A stretch of 64,000 nucleotides of DNA from CAYRVX01 sp964427875 (GTDB lineage: Bacteria > Planctomycetota > Phycisphaerae > SM23-33): contig CAYRVX010000002.1 in NCBI GenBank assembly GCA_964427875.1, positions 69,681-133,680 on the forward strand, in the 5' to 3' direction. A program made the translations under genes and the position numbers. The notes under the pieces were generated by a model that was not told the origin of the DNA, did no database searches, and saw nothing but the letters and a program-made list of their open reading frames with translations. This document shows, piece by piece, positions 1-8,888 of this stretch (the stretch's first letter is position 1; each line of letters starts with the position of its first letter).

Positions 1-2
1 AG

Positions 3-236
3 GCGATCTTCCCGCAGGACGGCTTCGCGTGGGAGTTCAACTACCGCGGCGACCTGGCCTTCCTGGACCAGGCCAACGCCCGCAAGGCCGCCCGCAACCT
101 GCACGTCGAGGACGGCTGGGTGTACTTCATCCACGGATGGACGCGGGTCGTCGCCGAGGTCTTTCACGTCGACATACCGACCGAAGGGCCGGTCTTCGAC
201 GAGCTCAGCCGCATCGCCGCGGCGGTGCGGAAATGA
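3..236 (+). CDS. C-terminal fragment, possibly shikimate dehydrogenase-like
   Basis: The window opens inside an open frame whose last 77 codons are visible, ending at a TGA at 234-236. The peptide contains WEFNYRGDLAFLDQA and EDGWVYFIHGWTRVVAEVF. That layout recalls the C-terminal part of shikimate/quinate dehydrogenases, where a G-x-x-YF-x-HG helix helps form the substrate site. The match is from memory and is weak because the N-terminal catalytic and Rossmann parts lie outside the window. The stop overlaps the start of the next gene by 4 nt (ATGA), so the two are probably co-translated. Codon use looks like its neighbours. Confidence 0.4.
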   Translation, partial: AIFPQDGFAWEFNYRGDLAFLDQANARKAARNLHVEDGWVYFIHGWTRVVAEVFHVDIPTEGPVFDELSRIAAAVRK

Positions 237-823
237 ACAACGGAACAGCGAACATGAGCGACATCGCAGGACACATCGAGCCCTTCGGCGTGGACATCGA
301 CCTAGTCACGGGGGTCATGGCCGAGCCCGACACATATAAGAAGACAATGGCCTCCACGATGGTCCCGTACTACGCCGACACGGAGGCCATCAAGCGCCTC
401 GTCGAGACGCAGGACGACCCCATTCACTACGAGGTGTTCGAGAAGGACATCCCAAAAGCCGAAGGCCACATCCGCGTCTGCATCAGCAAGCTGCTGCCCG
501 GCACGATCGGAGATGAGCTCTTCATGACGAAGGGCCACTACCACATGACGCTCGAGACGGCCGAGACGTATCTCTGCATCGCCGGCGAGGGCTTCCTTCT
601 GATGAAGACGGCGGAGGGCCGGTGCCTCTGGCAGCCGTTTCGCCCCGGGCGGCTGGTGTACTGCCCCCCGTCGTGGGCGCATCGCTCCATCAACACCGGC
701 CGGGCGCCGCTGGTGAGCCTCTGCCACTACCCGGCCAATGCGGGGCACAACTACGGCGACATCGTCAAGGAAGGCTTCCCCAGGAGGTGCTTCGACCGCG
801 GCGGCACACCCGTGTTCGAGTAG
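233..823 (+). CDS. cupin-type glucose-6-phosphate isomerase
   Basis: This 196-residue protein matches archaeal-type cupin phosphoglucose isomerases (PF06560), which interconvert glucose-6-phosphate and fructose-6-phosphate in the cytoplasm with a bound metal. The cupin motif TKGHYHMTLETAETYL supplies His102, His104 and Glu111, and PPSWAHRSINTG supplies His150. These have the spacing of the metal ligands in this family (H-x-H-x6-E-x38-H). GEGFLLM and GRLVYCPP mark the barrel strands. The ATG at 233 overlaps the previous stop (ATGA). A second in-frame ATG at 254 would shorten the protein by 7 residues. It is 75 bp upstream of the GH172/GH95 pair and may feed released sugar into glycolysis, which is inference. 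Confidence 0.85.
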   Translation: MNNGTANMSDIAGHIEPFGVDIDLVTGVMAEPDTYKKTMASTMVPYYADTEAIKRLVETQDDPIHYEVFEKDIPKAEGHIRVCISKLLPGTIGDELFMTKGHYHMTLETAETYLCIAGEGFLLMKTAEGRCLWQPFRPGRLVYCPPSWAHRSINTGRAPLVSLCHYPANAGHNYGDIVKEGFPRRCFDRGGTPVFE

Positions 824-898
824 GCCCTCGTCGAACGGCGGACGGGCATCTGTTCCATCCGCGCCGCCGCTTGCGGAAGCCCTTACAGGAGATGAACC

Positions 899-1939
899 AT
901 GGCGAGCATTGGATGGGAAGACTGGCTTGCTGTCCGAACGATGATCGTGCTGGCGTGCCTGTTGGCCTTGGCATTTCAGCCTTCGTTCGCGCAGGAGCCG
1001 AAGGCCCGGAAGGCCGAATCGCCCCCCGGCCAACTGAAGACGTTCGGCACGATGGGCAAGGCCGTCTATCCGCTCAAGGGAGGCAGGGAGGCCGAGCTGT
1101 TCAGCCACACCGGCCGGGGCTGCCTGACGCACATGTGGTTCGGCGGAAACTGGAAGGATTACGGCAAGCTGCGGATTCGCGTCTACGTGGACGGCGAGAA
1201 GGCCGCCTCGATAGACATGGAGCTTCACCTGGGCCACGGCATCGGATTCCAGGACGACGCCGCCCCGTGGGGCACGCGCCGGATCGGCAAGACCGGCTCG
1301 CCCAGCGGCGTCTACAACACGTACCGCATTCCCTTCGGCACCAGCGTCCGCGTCACCGCGCAACTGCCCGAGGGCGATACGGGCAACCCGCGGTTCTGGT
1401 ACATCATCCGCGGCGTGGAGGGCCTGCCCGTCGTCTTCAGCGGCGTGCGGCTCCCGAAGAACGCCCGCCTGAAGCTCCACAAGCTGGAGGGCTACACCGC
1501 CGGGACGCTCGAGGAGATCGACCTCTGCAACACGTCGTCCGCCGGCATGCTCTATCAGGTCACCATCGCCGCCCGGAGCAAGGGATTCGGGTACCTGGAG
1601 AGCTGCGTCCGCGCCTATCTCGACGGTTCCGAGAAGCCCGTGATACTGTCGTCCGGCCTGGAGGATTACTTCCTGGGCACGTACTACTTCAACCGCGGCC
1701 GCTACTACAACGACGTGGCGGGGCTGACGCACAAGGACGCGAAGGACCACAGCTTCTCGGCCTACCGGTTCCACGAGGAGGACCCCGTTTTCTTCGGGAA
1801 GGGCCTGCGGCTGACCTGCCGCTGCGGGGCGAAGACCGACCGGGCGACGTGGAAGGCCCCGGCGACGACCTACACGACGTACGTGTGGATTTACGAGTGG
1901 GAATCCGCTATCTCAGGACAGGAGGCGCGCGTTCCATGA
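899..1939 (+). CDS. exported GH172 (DUF2961) glycoside hydrolase
   Basis: The 346-residue protein has an N-terminal hydrophobic stretch (MIVLACLLALAF, about residues 15-26, ending SFAQ) that reads as a signal peptide. The mature part is a DUF2961/GH172 domain. Members of that family act on alpha-fructofuranosides or arabinofuranosides. Two blocks hold likely acid residues: SSGLEDYFLGTYYF (Glu255) and SAYRFHEEDPVFF (Glu293/Glu294), which correspond to the conserved GxEDYF and YRFH-x-x-DP motifs. A ribosome-binding site (CAGGAG) precedes the ATG at 899. A second start at 941 would begin directly with the signal peptide. The stop overlaps the GH95 start (ATGA at 1936), so the two enzymes are coupled. 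Exact substrate is unknown. Confidence 0.8.
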   Translation: MASIGWEDWLAVRTMIVLACLLALAFQPSFAQEPKARKAESPPGQLKTFGTMGKAVYPLKGGREAELFSHTGRGCLTHMWFGGNWKDYGKLRIRVYVDGEKAASIDMELHLGHGIGFQDDAAPWGTRRIGKTGSPSGVYNTYRIPFGTSVRVTAQLPEGDTGNPRFWYIIRGVEGLPVVFSGVRLPKNARLKLHKLEGYTAGTLEEIDLCNTSSAGMLYQVTIAARSKGFGYLESCVRAYLDGSEKPVILSSGLEDYFLGTYYFNRGRYYNDVAGLTHKDAKDHSFSAYRFHEEDPVFFGKGLRLTCRCGAKTDRATWKAPATTYTTYVWIYEWESAISGQEARVP

Positions 1940-4365
1940 ACAGGATGCTTGCGACATTGCTGACGTGTCTGTTCGTCGGGTCCGTTGGGCTTGCAGGAGA
2001 GACGATGACTCTGTGGTACCAGAGGCCGGCGAGGAAATGGGTCGAGGCCCTGCCGCTGGGCAACGGTCGATTGGGGGCCATGGTCTTCGGCTCCGCCCCG
2101 CGGGAACGGCTCCAGTTGAACGAGGAGAGCCTCTGGGCCGGCGAGCCGTTCGACGTCTATCCGGACGACTTCGCCAGGCACCTCAAGACGCTCCAGCAAC
2201 TGGTCCTTGACGGGAAGATCGCCGACGCCCGGAAGTTCGGAACGGAGCACCTCACGAAGAAGCCGACGTCCTACCGCTCCTACGAGCCGCTGGCGGACCT
2301 CTGGATCGAGCTGGATCACGGCCCGAAGACGCAGGACTACCGGCGCGAGCTCGATCTGCGGACCGGCATCGCCCGAGTGCAGTACCGCGCGGGGGGGACC
2401 CGCCTGAAGCGGGAGGTCCTGATCTCGGCCGTGGACGACGTGATCGCCGTTCGCCTCTCCGCCGACAAGCCCGGGGCCCTCCGCGCGAGAGTCCGCCTGA
2501 CCCGCAAGAAGGACATGAAGGTGTCCGCGGCCGGGCCGGGCCGGCTGCACTTGGACGGCCAGATCGTCGACATCCCGGCGCCCGAGGGATACGACGACAA
2601 CCGCGGCGGATCGGGGCCGGGCGGCAAGCACATGAAGTTCGCCGGGCGCCTGCTCGCGCGGTCCAAGGGCGGGGCCGTCAAGGCCGACCGGGACGCCCTG
2701 CTGATCGACGGGGCCGACGAGGCCGTTCTCCTCTTCACCGCGGCCACCGACTTCAGCCTCGAAAAGATGAGCTTCGACCGGTCGATCGACCCGGGTGCGG
2801 TGGCCGACGGCATTCTGGAAAAGGCGGCCCGGAAATCCTGGGCCGACGTCGTCCGTGACCACGTCAAGGAGCACCGGTCGCTCTTCGACCGCGTCTCGAT
2901 CGATCTCGGGAAGCCCGGGCAGGACGAGCCGCCCACGGACGAGCGGCTGGCCGCCGTGAAGAAAGGCGCCGACGACCCCGGTCTGACGGCCCTGTATTTC
3001 CAGTTCGGCCGCTACCTGCTGATGGCCAGCTCGCGGCGTCCCGGGCGGGTCCCGGCCAACCTCCAGGGGATCTGGAACGACCGCATGTGGGCGCCCTGGG
3101 AGGCGGACTACCACCTGAACATCAACCTCCAGATGAACTACTGGCCGGCGGACCTCTGCAACCTGTCCGAGACGATGGCCCCGCTGGCGGACTGGCTGGC
3201 GCGCGTGGCGGACAAGGGGCGCGTCTCCGCGCGGAAGCTGTACGGGGCGGACGGCTGGGTGGCCTTCACCACGGTCAACCTGTTCGGGCGGACGACCCCG
3301 GGGGGCTCGACGATCGGCTCGCAGTTCCAGAACGGCGTGCTGGACCCGCTGGCGGGGGCATGGATGGCGATGACGCTGTGGCGCCATTACGAGTTCACCC
3401 GGGACGAGGCCTTCCTGCGAGACCGCGCCTACCCGATCCTCAAGGGCGCCAGCGAGTTTCTCCTCGACTACCTCGTCGAGGACCCCGGCGGCGGCCTGGT
3501 CATCGTCCCGTCGACCTCGCCGGAGAACAGCTACATCGACCCCCAGACCGGCAAGGCCGTGCGGATCACGCGGGGATCGACCTATCACATGGCCGTCGTC
3601 CGGGCCGTCTTCGAGGCGACCGTCCGCGGCTGCGAGGTCCTCAAGCGGGACGAGCCCCTTCGCGGGAAGCTCGCGGCCTGCCTGGAGAAGCTCCCGCCCG
3701 TGCGGATCGGGAAGGACGGCACGATCCGGGAATGGATCGAGGACTACAAGGAGGGCCATCCCGGCCATCGCCACATGTCTCATCTCATGGGGCTTCATCC
3801 CTTCGCGCAGATCACGCCGCGGAAGGCGAAGCTCTTCGCGGCGGCGAGGAAGACGATCGAGCGGCGGCTGAGCCACGGCGGCGGCCACACCGGATGGAGT
3901 CGGGCCTGGGTCATCAACTTCTACGCGCGCCTGCTGGACGGCGACCAGGGGCACAAGCACGTCCTGTTGCTCCTGGGCAAGAGCACCAACCCGAACCTTT
4001 TCGACAATCACCCGCCGTTCCAGATCGACGGCAACTTCGGCGCCACGGCCGGCATCGCCGAGATGCTCGTGCAGAGCCGCGATTCAGAGATCCTCCTGCT
4101 TCCGGCGCTGCCGAAGGCCTGGCCGGCAGGTCACGTCCGCGGCCTGAGGGCCCGCGGCGGGTTCGTCGTGGACGTCGAATGGGCCGCCGGCAGGCTGACC
4201 GCGGGACGCATCCGATCGGCTCGGGGCCGCCCGTGTCGAGTGACCTGCGGCGTCCGGCTCAACATCACGTCGAGAGGGCGGGCGATCGAGGTCCGCCGCG
4301 TGGGGACGTCGACGGCCGAGTTCTCCGCGAAGCCCGGCCGCGTCTACGATCTGACCGCGCGGTAG
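1936..4365 (+). CDS. exported GH95 alpha-L-fucosidase/galactosidase
   Basis: This 809-residue protein begins with a signal peptide (MNRMLATLLTCLFVGSVGLA) and then the GH95 N-domain signature WYQRPARKWVEALPLGNGRL. Further family blocks follow: LQLNEESLWAG, NLQGIWNDRMWAPWEADYH, NINLQMNYWPA (the paired Asn that position the catalytic water, about 396-402), an acidic EWIEDYKEG block near 599-607, HRHMSHLMGLHPF, and FQIDGNFGATAG with Asp near 698. GH95 enzymes invert alpha-1,2-fucosides, and some act on alpha-L-galactosides. Length is normal and no key motif is missing. The start overlaps the GH172 stop. A longer forward frame reaches upstream to 622, but it only runs through the GH172 gene in another frame and was not used. 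Confidence 0.9.
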   Translation: MNRMLATLLTCLFVGSVGLAGETMTLWYQRPARKWVEALPLGNGRLGAMVFGSAPRERLQLNEESLWAGEPFDVYPDDFARHLKTLQQLVLDGKIADARKFGTEHLTKKPTSYRSYEPLADLWIELDHGPKTQDYRRELDLRTGIARVQYRAGGTRLKREVLISAVDDVIAVRLSADKPGALRARVRLTRKKDMKVSAAGPGRLHLDGQIVDIPAPEGYDDNRGGSGPGGKHMKFAGRLLARSKGGAVKADRDALLIDGADEAVLLFTAATDFSLEKMSFDRSIDPGAVADGILEKAARKSWADVVRDHVKEHRSLFDRVSIDLGKPGQDEPPTDERLAAVKKGADDPGLTALYFQFGRYLLMASSRRPGRVPANLQGIWNDRMWAPWEADYHLNINLQMNYWPADLCNLSETMAPLADWLARVADKGRVSARKLYGADGWVAFTTVNLFGRTTPGGSTIGSQFQNGVLDPLAGAWMAMTLWRHYEFTRDEAFLRDRAYPILKGASEFLLDYLVEDPGGGLVIVPSTSPENSYIDPQTGKAVRITRGSTYHMAVVRAVFEATVRGCEVLKRDEPLRGKLAACLEKLPPVRIGKDGTIREWIEDYKEGHPGHRHMSHLMGLHPFAQITPRKAKLFAAARKTIERRLSHGGGHTGWSRAWVINFYARLLDGDQGHKHVLLLLGKSTNPNLFDNHPPFQIDGNFGATAGIAEMLVQSRDSEILLLPALPKAWPAGHVRGLRARGGFVVDVEWAAGRLTAGRIRSARGRPCRVTCGVRLNITSRGRAIEVRRVGTSTAEFSAKPGRVYDLTAR

Positions 4366-4401
4366 CACACGGCGCCGGCCGCGACGACGGGAGGCGCCGC
4401 C

Positions 4402-5775
4402 TCAGGCGGCGGGCCTGTGGAGGCGGCAGAGAAGGTAGACCGGCACGCCGGCCAGCAGGACGCAGAGGCCCACCATCGCGCCGCCCAACCTGTAGTCCAG
4501 GCTGCGGTAGAGCATCCAGGCGGACATGACGCAGAAGACTATCGGCGTGAGGGGAAACAGCGGCACGCGGAAGGGCCGGGCCACGTCACGGTCGCGGAGG
4601 CGCAGCACGAACAGACCGATGCCGGTCAGGAGGAAGAACGTCCAGAAGGCCGGCATCGTGTAAGCCACCGCCGTTTCAAAGCCTTTGCCCGGGTCCTCGC
4701 GGAGTCCCTCGCTCACGAGGGGCACGAGGATCACGACCACGGCGATGGCGCTTTGGACGCCGATGGCGTTGGCCGGCGTGCGGAATCGCCCGTGCCACTT
4801 TCCCAGCGGGCGAAAGACCGCGTGGTCCTTGCCCAGCGCACAGACGGCCCGGGACCCGGTGAAGATGCACCCGTCCAGGGCGCCCAGTGCCGAGACGGCC
4901 ACGAGGATGCTTACGGCGACGCCTCCGCCGGTGCCCAGCGCCCGCTGCATCGCGTCGGCGGCCACCACCTGCTTGGCCCCCGCCATGCCGTCGATGCCCA
5001 AGACGCGAAGGTACGCCAGATTAATCGCCAGGTAGAGCGCCGTGATCAGGCCGATGCTGCCCAGCAGCACCCACAGCATGTTTCGGCGCTCGCGGCGCAG
5101 CTCCCCGGCCACGTAGGCAGACTCGTTCCACCCGCCGAAGGTATAGAGCACGAACACCATCGCCAGGCCCAGCGCGTCGAAGCTCGGCCAGGTGCTTGCG
5201 GGCGCCGTCGCGGCAGGTGCGGTCGCCGGCGCCGCCGGCCGCGCGATCAACAGGCCCACCACCACGATCGCCAGCACGCCGATCAGCTTCGCGCCCGTCA
5301 GCAGGTTCTGCGTCCACTTGCCCGCCCGAAGTCCGATCACGTTGCACCCGGTGAGGACCACAGTGGCAAGCAGGGCGAACAGCATCGACGCGGGATACTC
5401 CCATCCCCCGAGCCTGGCGACGGCGTCGCCGAAGACGTACGCCAGTGCGGCGATCGAGCCGGTCTGGATGACGGTCGTCCGCGCCCAGACGAAGAAGAAG
5501 CCGACCGTCCCGCCGAACGCCCGCGAGAGATAGATGTACTCGCCGCCGACGTTCGGGTAGGCCGTGGCCAGCTCGGCGTAGCAGAGGGCCCCGCAGAGGC
5601 ACAGGAACCCGCCGACGACCCACGTCAGCATCATCACTCCCCCGCTGCCGGTGAACATGGCGACCAGCGAGGGCGCTTTGAAGATCCCCGCGCCCACGAC
5701 GATGCCGACAATCACGCAGATCGCATCGACCACCGAGAGGTGACGCACGACGGTGGGCTGCTGGTTCGATGTCAT
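4402..5775 (-). CDS. APC-family amino acid permease
   Basis: A 457-residue polytopic inner-membrane protein of the amino acid/polyamine/organocation family. The first helix carries the family signature GIVVGAGIFKAPS (about residues 24-36), where the unwound GxG binds substrate. CYAELATAYPNVGGEYIYL follows TM2, as in APC transporters. About 12 hydrophobic segments can be counted. A Pro/Ala-rich stretch near residues 178-193 (PAAPATAPAATAPAS) lies in the loop before TM6. GGAG spacing upstream of the ATG at 5775 supports the start. It converges on the GH95 gene with only 36 bp between stops. Substrate cannot be read from the sequence; the AdiC/LAT-like subgroup is likely. Confidence 0.85.
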   Translation of the reverse strand: MTSNQQPTVVRHLSVVDAICVIVGIVVGAGIFKAPSLVAMFTGSGGVMMLTWVVGGFLCLCGALCYAELATAYPNVGGEYIYLSRAFGGTVGFFFVWARTTVIQTGSIAALAYVFGDAVARLGGWEYPASMLFALLATVVLTGCNVIGLRAGKWTQNLLTGAKLIGVLAIVVVGLLIARPAAPATAPAATAPASTWPSFDALGLAMVFVLYTFGGWNESAYVAGELRRERRNMLWVLLGSIGLITALYLAINLAYLRVLGIDGMAGAKQVVAADAMQRALGTGGGVAVSILVAVSALGALDGCIFTGSRAVCALGKDHAVFRPLGKWHGRFRTPANAIGVQSAIAVVVILVPLVSEGLREDPGKGFETAVAYTMPAFWTFFLLTGIGLFVLRLRDRDVARPFRVPLFPLTPIVFCVMSAWMLYRSLDYRLGGAMVGLCVLLAGVPVYLLCRLHRPAA

Positions 5776-5853
5776 TCAATCGGCTCCGATACTCTAGAGA
5801 AACCGCCTGGGGCACAGAAGCGTTCGGCCGTTCCTGGCGGGACAGCCGCCGGG

Positions 5854-7038
5854 CTACGGCTTCGGCTTGACGCCGAGCTTCCGGAAGAAGAACTTGACGT
5901 ACTCATCGATGGGGTTGCGGTCGGGGTAGTCCTTTCGCAGCTTCAGCACGCACTCGACGCCCAGCTTATCCAGCTTCTCCTTGAGCACGAAGCCGAACTT
6001 CGGGTGGTGGATGTGCAGCCTGCCGCTGGAGTTCTTCGGCAGGGGCGTGTTGGCCTGGGGGTAGAACAGCATGACCGGCGGGTCGCCGCGAGTGGCGTGG
6101 TTGATCGCCGAGGCCTCCTCGAACAGCGGATGGAACTTCGGGTCGTCGACGTCGCTCGCCTTGCTCATGCCGAACAGCGCGATCAGCGCGCTCTCGACCT
6201 TGTCGGTGTCGAAGAGCTTCTTGATGAATCGCGGATCGTAGGACGACTGGGCGCCGTAGACGACGGCTGCGCTGATCCGCGTGGACTGCCGGGCCACGGG
6301 GTCCTTGCTGGATGCGTCGGCCAGGTCGTCGTGAAACGCCAGCCACATCGAGATGCCCGCCCCGGCCGAGCCGCCCGTCGCTCCGACCCGCTTCGGGTCG
6401 ATGTTGTACTTCTTCGCGTTGTGGCGGATGAACTGGAGTGCCTTCGCGCAGTCGTGCATCTGCGCGGGGAAGGGCGCCGTGTTCGTGAGCCGGTAGTTCA
6501 CCGCCGCTACGGACACGCCGCCGGCGAGGAGCTGCTTGAGCAGCGTGGGGTTGATCGTGCGCTTATCGCCCCCGCGGAAGCCCCCGCCGTGGTAGTAGAT
6601 CACCAGCGGGGCGGGCTTCTCGCTCTTGGCGAGCCACAGGTCCAGGACGTTCCTCGCGTGCGGCCCGTACTTTACGTCGGCGACATCGGGCGCGGGGCGC
6701 GCGGCCCCGCCGGGCCGGCGCCCGCCACCGCGGGCGGCACGCGCGGCGCGAAAGGCGGTGTCCTCATCCGGGGTTATGGCACCGTCCTTGTTGGTGTCCA
6801 CGGCGTCGAAGACCCGCCGGGCGCCTTCGGGCACCTCGTCGCGCGAGAGCTTGCCGTCCTTGTTGCGGTCGTTGCGGGCGAAGAACTGCTCGGACTGCTG
6901 TTTCGCGCGCTCGGCCGCACGCTGCTTCCGCTGGCCGTCGGTCCGCGGCGGCCGGGCCTTCTGGGCCGCATACGCCGCCAGGGCCGGCATCAGACACAAC
7001 CACACGATCACGGCAGCTTGAGTTACTCGACCTGTCAT
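5854..7038 (-). CDS. exported EF-hand / alpha-beta hydrolase (esterase) fusion
   Basis: The chosen ATG at 7038 follows a strong AGGGAGG site and opens directly into a signal peptide (MTGRVTQAAVIVWLCLMPAL). Two canonical EF-hand loops follow: DRNKDGKLSRDE (about 57-68) and DTNKDGAITPDE (about 81-92). After a Gly/Arg-rich linker comes a hormone-sensitive-lipase-type esterase domain. It has the oxyanion motif YYHGGGF (150-153) and nucleophile GGSAGAG (Ser224). A DRNPIDEY block near the C-terminus probably precedes or replaces the usual His region, and I did not find an unambiguous catalytic His. It is probably secreted or periplasmic, with calcium binding at the N-terminus. It ends the reverse-strand EF-hand/RG-rich gene group. 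Confidence 0.82.
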   Translation of the reverse strand: MTGRVTQAAVIVWLCLMPALAAYAAQKARPPRTDGQRKQRAAERAKQQSEQFFARNDRNKDGKLSRDEVPEGARRVFDAVDTNKDGAITPDEDTAFRAARAARGGGRRPGGAARPAPDVADVKYGPHARNVLDLWLAKSEKPAPLVIYYHGGGFRGGDKRTINPTLLKQLLAGGVSVAAVNYRLTNTAPFPAQMHDCAKALQFIRHNAKKYNIDPKRVGATGGSAGAGISMWLAFHDDLADASSKDPVARQSTRISAAVVYGAQSSYDPRFIKKLFDTDKVESALIALFGMSKASDVDDPKFHPLFEEASAINHATRGDPPVMLFYPQANTPLPKNSSGRLHIHHPKFGFVLKEKLDKLGVECVLKLRKDYPDRNPIDEYVKFFFRKLGVKPKP

Positions 7039-7135
7039 CGGGCGCCTCCCTGTAGAGGAAAAGGAGATCTCCGGGCGCTGTGTCTTAGCTTGCCATTCCA
7101 CGGCTGCGATGTGCACGCGCGACCCGTCGGCGTCC

Positions 7136-8032
7136 TCAGCGTTTCTTGAGCGTCACGCCGACGCCGGCGCCCTGCATGTGGAGGAAGATCGTCTCCAGGT
7201 CGGCGTTGGTGGTGATGGCCTTGACGTACCTGGGGTCGGCCTGGCGCGTGCTCATGTTGTGGGCCAGGACCAGCCCGCCCGGACGCAGGAGCGGCAGGAG
7301 CTTGTTGAGGTAGTCGATGTAGCCTTCCTTGTCCGCGTCGAGGAAGAGGACGTCGATCGGCCCCTTCAGCTTCGGGACTTCCTTGTGGGCGTCCCCCTCG
7401 ACGAGGGTGACGATCTCCTCCACGCCGGCCCGCTTGAAGTTCTCCCGGGCGAGCCCCGCCCGGCGGGCGTCGATCTCGTAGGTCGTCAGCTTCCCCCCCG
7501 TTCTCCGCAGGGCCAGGCAGAGCCAGATGCCCGAGTACCCGTTGGACGTGCCGATCTCCACGACGTGCTTCGCCCCGACGGCCTCGGCGAACAGCCGCAG
7601 CAGACGCCCGTCGGCCTTCGGGACGTTCATCATGCCCCTGCGCTGGTTCCTGTCCATGTCGTCGAGCACGGCGAGGATCTTCTTCTCCTCGTCGTTCTTC
7701 GGCATCGGCGTGCTGCCGAAGGCCGCGCTCGACCCGCCGCGTGGGGGCCGACCGCCCGGCCGCATGCCCGGACGGCCGGACCGGCCCGCCCGCGGGTCCA
7801 CCTCGCCGCGGGCCAGCTTGCCGTCCTTGTTCCCGTCGAGCTTCTTCAGGGCCGCCGTGGCATTGGCCATCTCCTCCGAAGAGATCTCGCCGTTCTTGTC
7901 CGCGTCGAGCGCGGTCATCAGCGGGTGCTGCGGGAAGCGGAATCCGCCGCGCCCCGGCTGCGCGACCACCGTGGCGCACGTCAGCAGCGCGATCACCGAC
8001 GCTCCCATGAGTCCAATCGTCATCTTTCTCAT
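7136..8032 (-). CDS. exported EF-hand / class I O-methyltransferase fusion
   Basis: The 298-residue product starts with a signal peptide (MRKMTIGLMGASVIALLTCA, cleavage near VVAQ). It then has two EF-hand loops, DADKNGEISSEE (about 43-54) and DGNKDGKLARGE (about 66-77), and an Arg/Gly/Pro linker. A complete caffeoyl-CoA/catechol O-methyltransferase-type domain follows: VVEIGTSNGYSGIW for SAM, YEIDARRAGLA for the ribose, VLFLDADKEGYIDYL with the metal-binding Asp, and GGLVLAHNM. GGGAGAG six bases before the ATG at 8032 supports the start. A SAM enzyme with an export signal is unexpected, because SAM is cytoplasmic. Either the N-terminus is a membrane anchor or the enzyme acts on an unusual substrate. 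Confidence 0.82.
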   Translation of the reverse strand: MRKMTIGLMGASVIALLTCATVVAQPGRGGFRFPQHPLMTALDADKNGEISSEEMANATAALKKLDGNKDGKLARGEVDPRAGRSGRPGMRPGGRPPRGGSSAAFGSTPMPKNDEEKKILAVLDDMDRNQRRGMMNVPKADGRLLRLFAEAVGAKHVVEIGTSNGYSGIWLCLALRRTGGKLTTYEIDARRAGLARENFKRAGVEEIVTLVEGDAHKEVPKLKGPIDVLFLDADKEGYIDYLNKLLPLLRPGGLVLAHNMSTRQADPRYVKAITTNADLETIFLHMQGAGVGVTLKKR

Positions 8033-8076
8033 CGAATCTCTCCCATCAGATCAACGGGTTGCCAATAAGAACGGGG

Positions 8077-8106
8077 ATTGTACTCCAGCAGCGACCTGTG
8101 TGCGAA
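8077..8106 (-). promoter_or_regulatory. predicted sigma70-type promoter for the EF-hand methyltransferase gene
   Basis: Read on the reverse strand, TTCGCA (8106-8101) is followed by an 18-bp spacer and TACAAT (8082-8077). That leaves a 5' leader of roughly 40 nt before the ATG at 8032. The surrounding 175-bp intergenic region also holds an inverted repeat, with TGCCCTCG at 8119-8126 pairing with CGAGGGCA at 8164-8171. That repeat could be the end of the upstream Spy-like transcript, although no T-run follows it. Confidence 0.4.
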
Positions 8107-8207
8107 CAGGCAAACTCCTGCCCTCGTGGGAAGCGAGATCCGTCGCTGACCATCTGCTCCCCGCGAGGGCAGATCGGACCTGTCAACAGCCTTGTCGCTG
8201 CCGCGGA

Positions 8208-8849
8208 TTACTCCGAGTCGCCCCGCCGGGGCAGGCGATCGTCGTCAGGGCCGCCGCGACGGTCGGGGCCGCCGCGACGGGGACCTTCGCCCCTGCGGCC
8301 GCCGAAGCGCTGCCTGAACTCCTCAGCTCGTTTCTTCTGTTCTTCCGTGTAAGAGGCCCTGATCTTCTCGATGGCCTCTCTGATGATCTCGCCCCGCCCC
8401 CGGGGGTCTTCGGCCTTCGCGGCCCGGGCCCTGGCATCGTCGAGGACCTTCTTCTGCTCGTCGGTGAGGATCACCCCGGGGTCCGGACCGCGATGGGTGA
8501 TTCTCCGGCGGCCCTCATCGAAGGCCTCGGCCTGGTCCGGGTCCAGGAGCTTCCTGACGTTCCCGTACATCCGCTCCTGGATCCTGCGGATCTCCTTCAT
8601 CGCATCCTCGCGGAGCTTGGTGATCTGCTTGCTCTGCTCGGCCGTCAGGTCCGGGATCCTCGGCATGGGGATGCCGCCGGGGCCGGGTCCGCCCGGCCGG
8701 CGGCCGCCCATCATCCCCGGGCCGCCGGGCCGACGGTCGCCGCCAGGCCTCCTGGCGGCACCTTCCCTTCTCTCCTGCGCGACGAGCCACGAAGCCGCCA
8801 GAACCAACGACAGCCCCACCACCACAAGCAACGTCCAGTACCGTTTCAC
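8208..8849 (-). CDS. exported Spy/LTxxQ-like helical protein with RG-rich tails
   Basis: The gene starts with GTG at 8849, nine bases after GGGAG. The 213-residue product has a signal peptide (VVVGLSLVLAASWLVAQ), a Gly/Arg/Pro-rich segment, and a charged helical core. LTAEQSKQITKLREDAMKEI and LTDEQKKVLDDARARAA are the two LTxxQ-like repeats of Spy/CpxP-type periplasmic proteins. A third motif, YTEEQKKRAEEFRQRFGG, comes before another RG-rich tail. Spy-like proteins act as chaperones or sense envelope and metal stress, so the role here is inferred from fold only. It lies 39 bp downstream of the small EF-hand gene and is probably co-transcribed with it. Confidence 0.7.
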   Translation of the reverse strand: MKRYWTLLVVVGLSLVLAASWLVAQERREGAARRPGGDRRPGGPGMMGGRRPGGPGPGGIPMPRIPDLTAEQSKQITKLREDAMKEIRRIQERMYGNVRKLLDPDQAEAFDEGRRRITHRGPDPGVILTDEQKKVLDDARARAAKAEDPRGRGEIIREAIEKIRASYTEEQKKRAEEFRQRFGGRRGEGPRRGGPDRRGGPDDDRLPRRGDSE

Positions 8850-8888
8850 GTTTGCGTCTCCCTGTCTGACGGTCCCCGCGGGTGCGGA

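Noticed and set aside
622..1935. N-terminal extension of the GH95 frame
   Set aside because: It overlaps the isomerase and GH172 genes in another frame. The ATG at 1936 starts a clear signal peptide and overlaps the GH172 stop.
8119..8171. Riboswitch in the leader of the methyltransferase gene
   Set aside because: Only one 8-bp stem is evident, upstream of the predicted promoter, so it would not be in the leader transcript.
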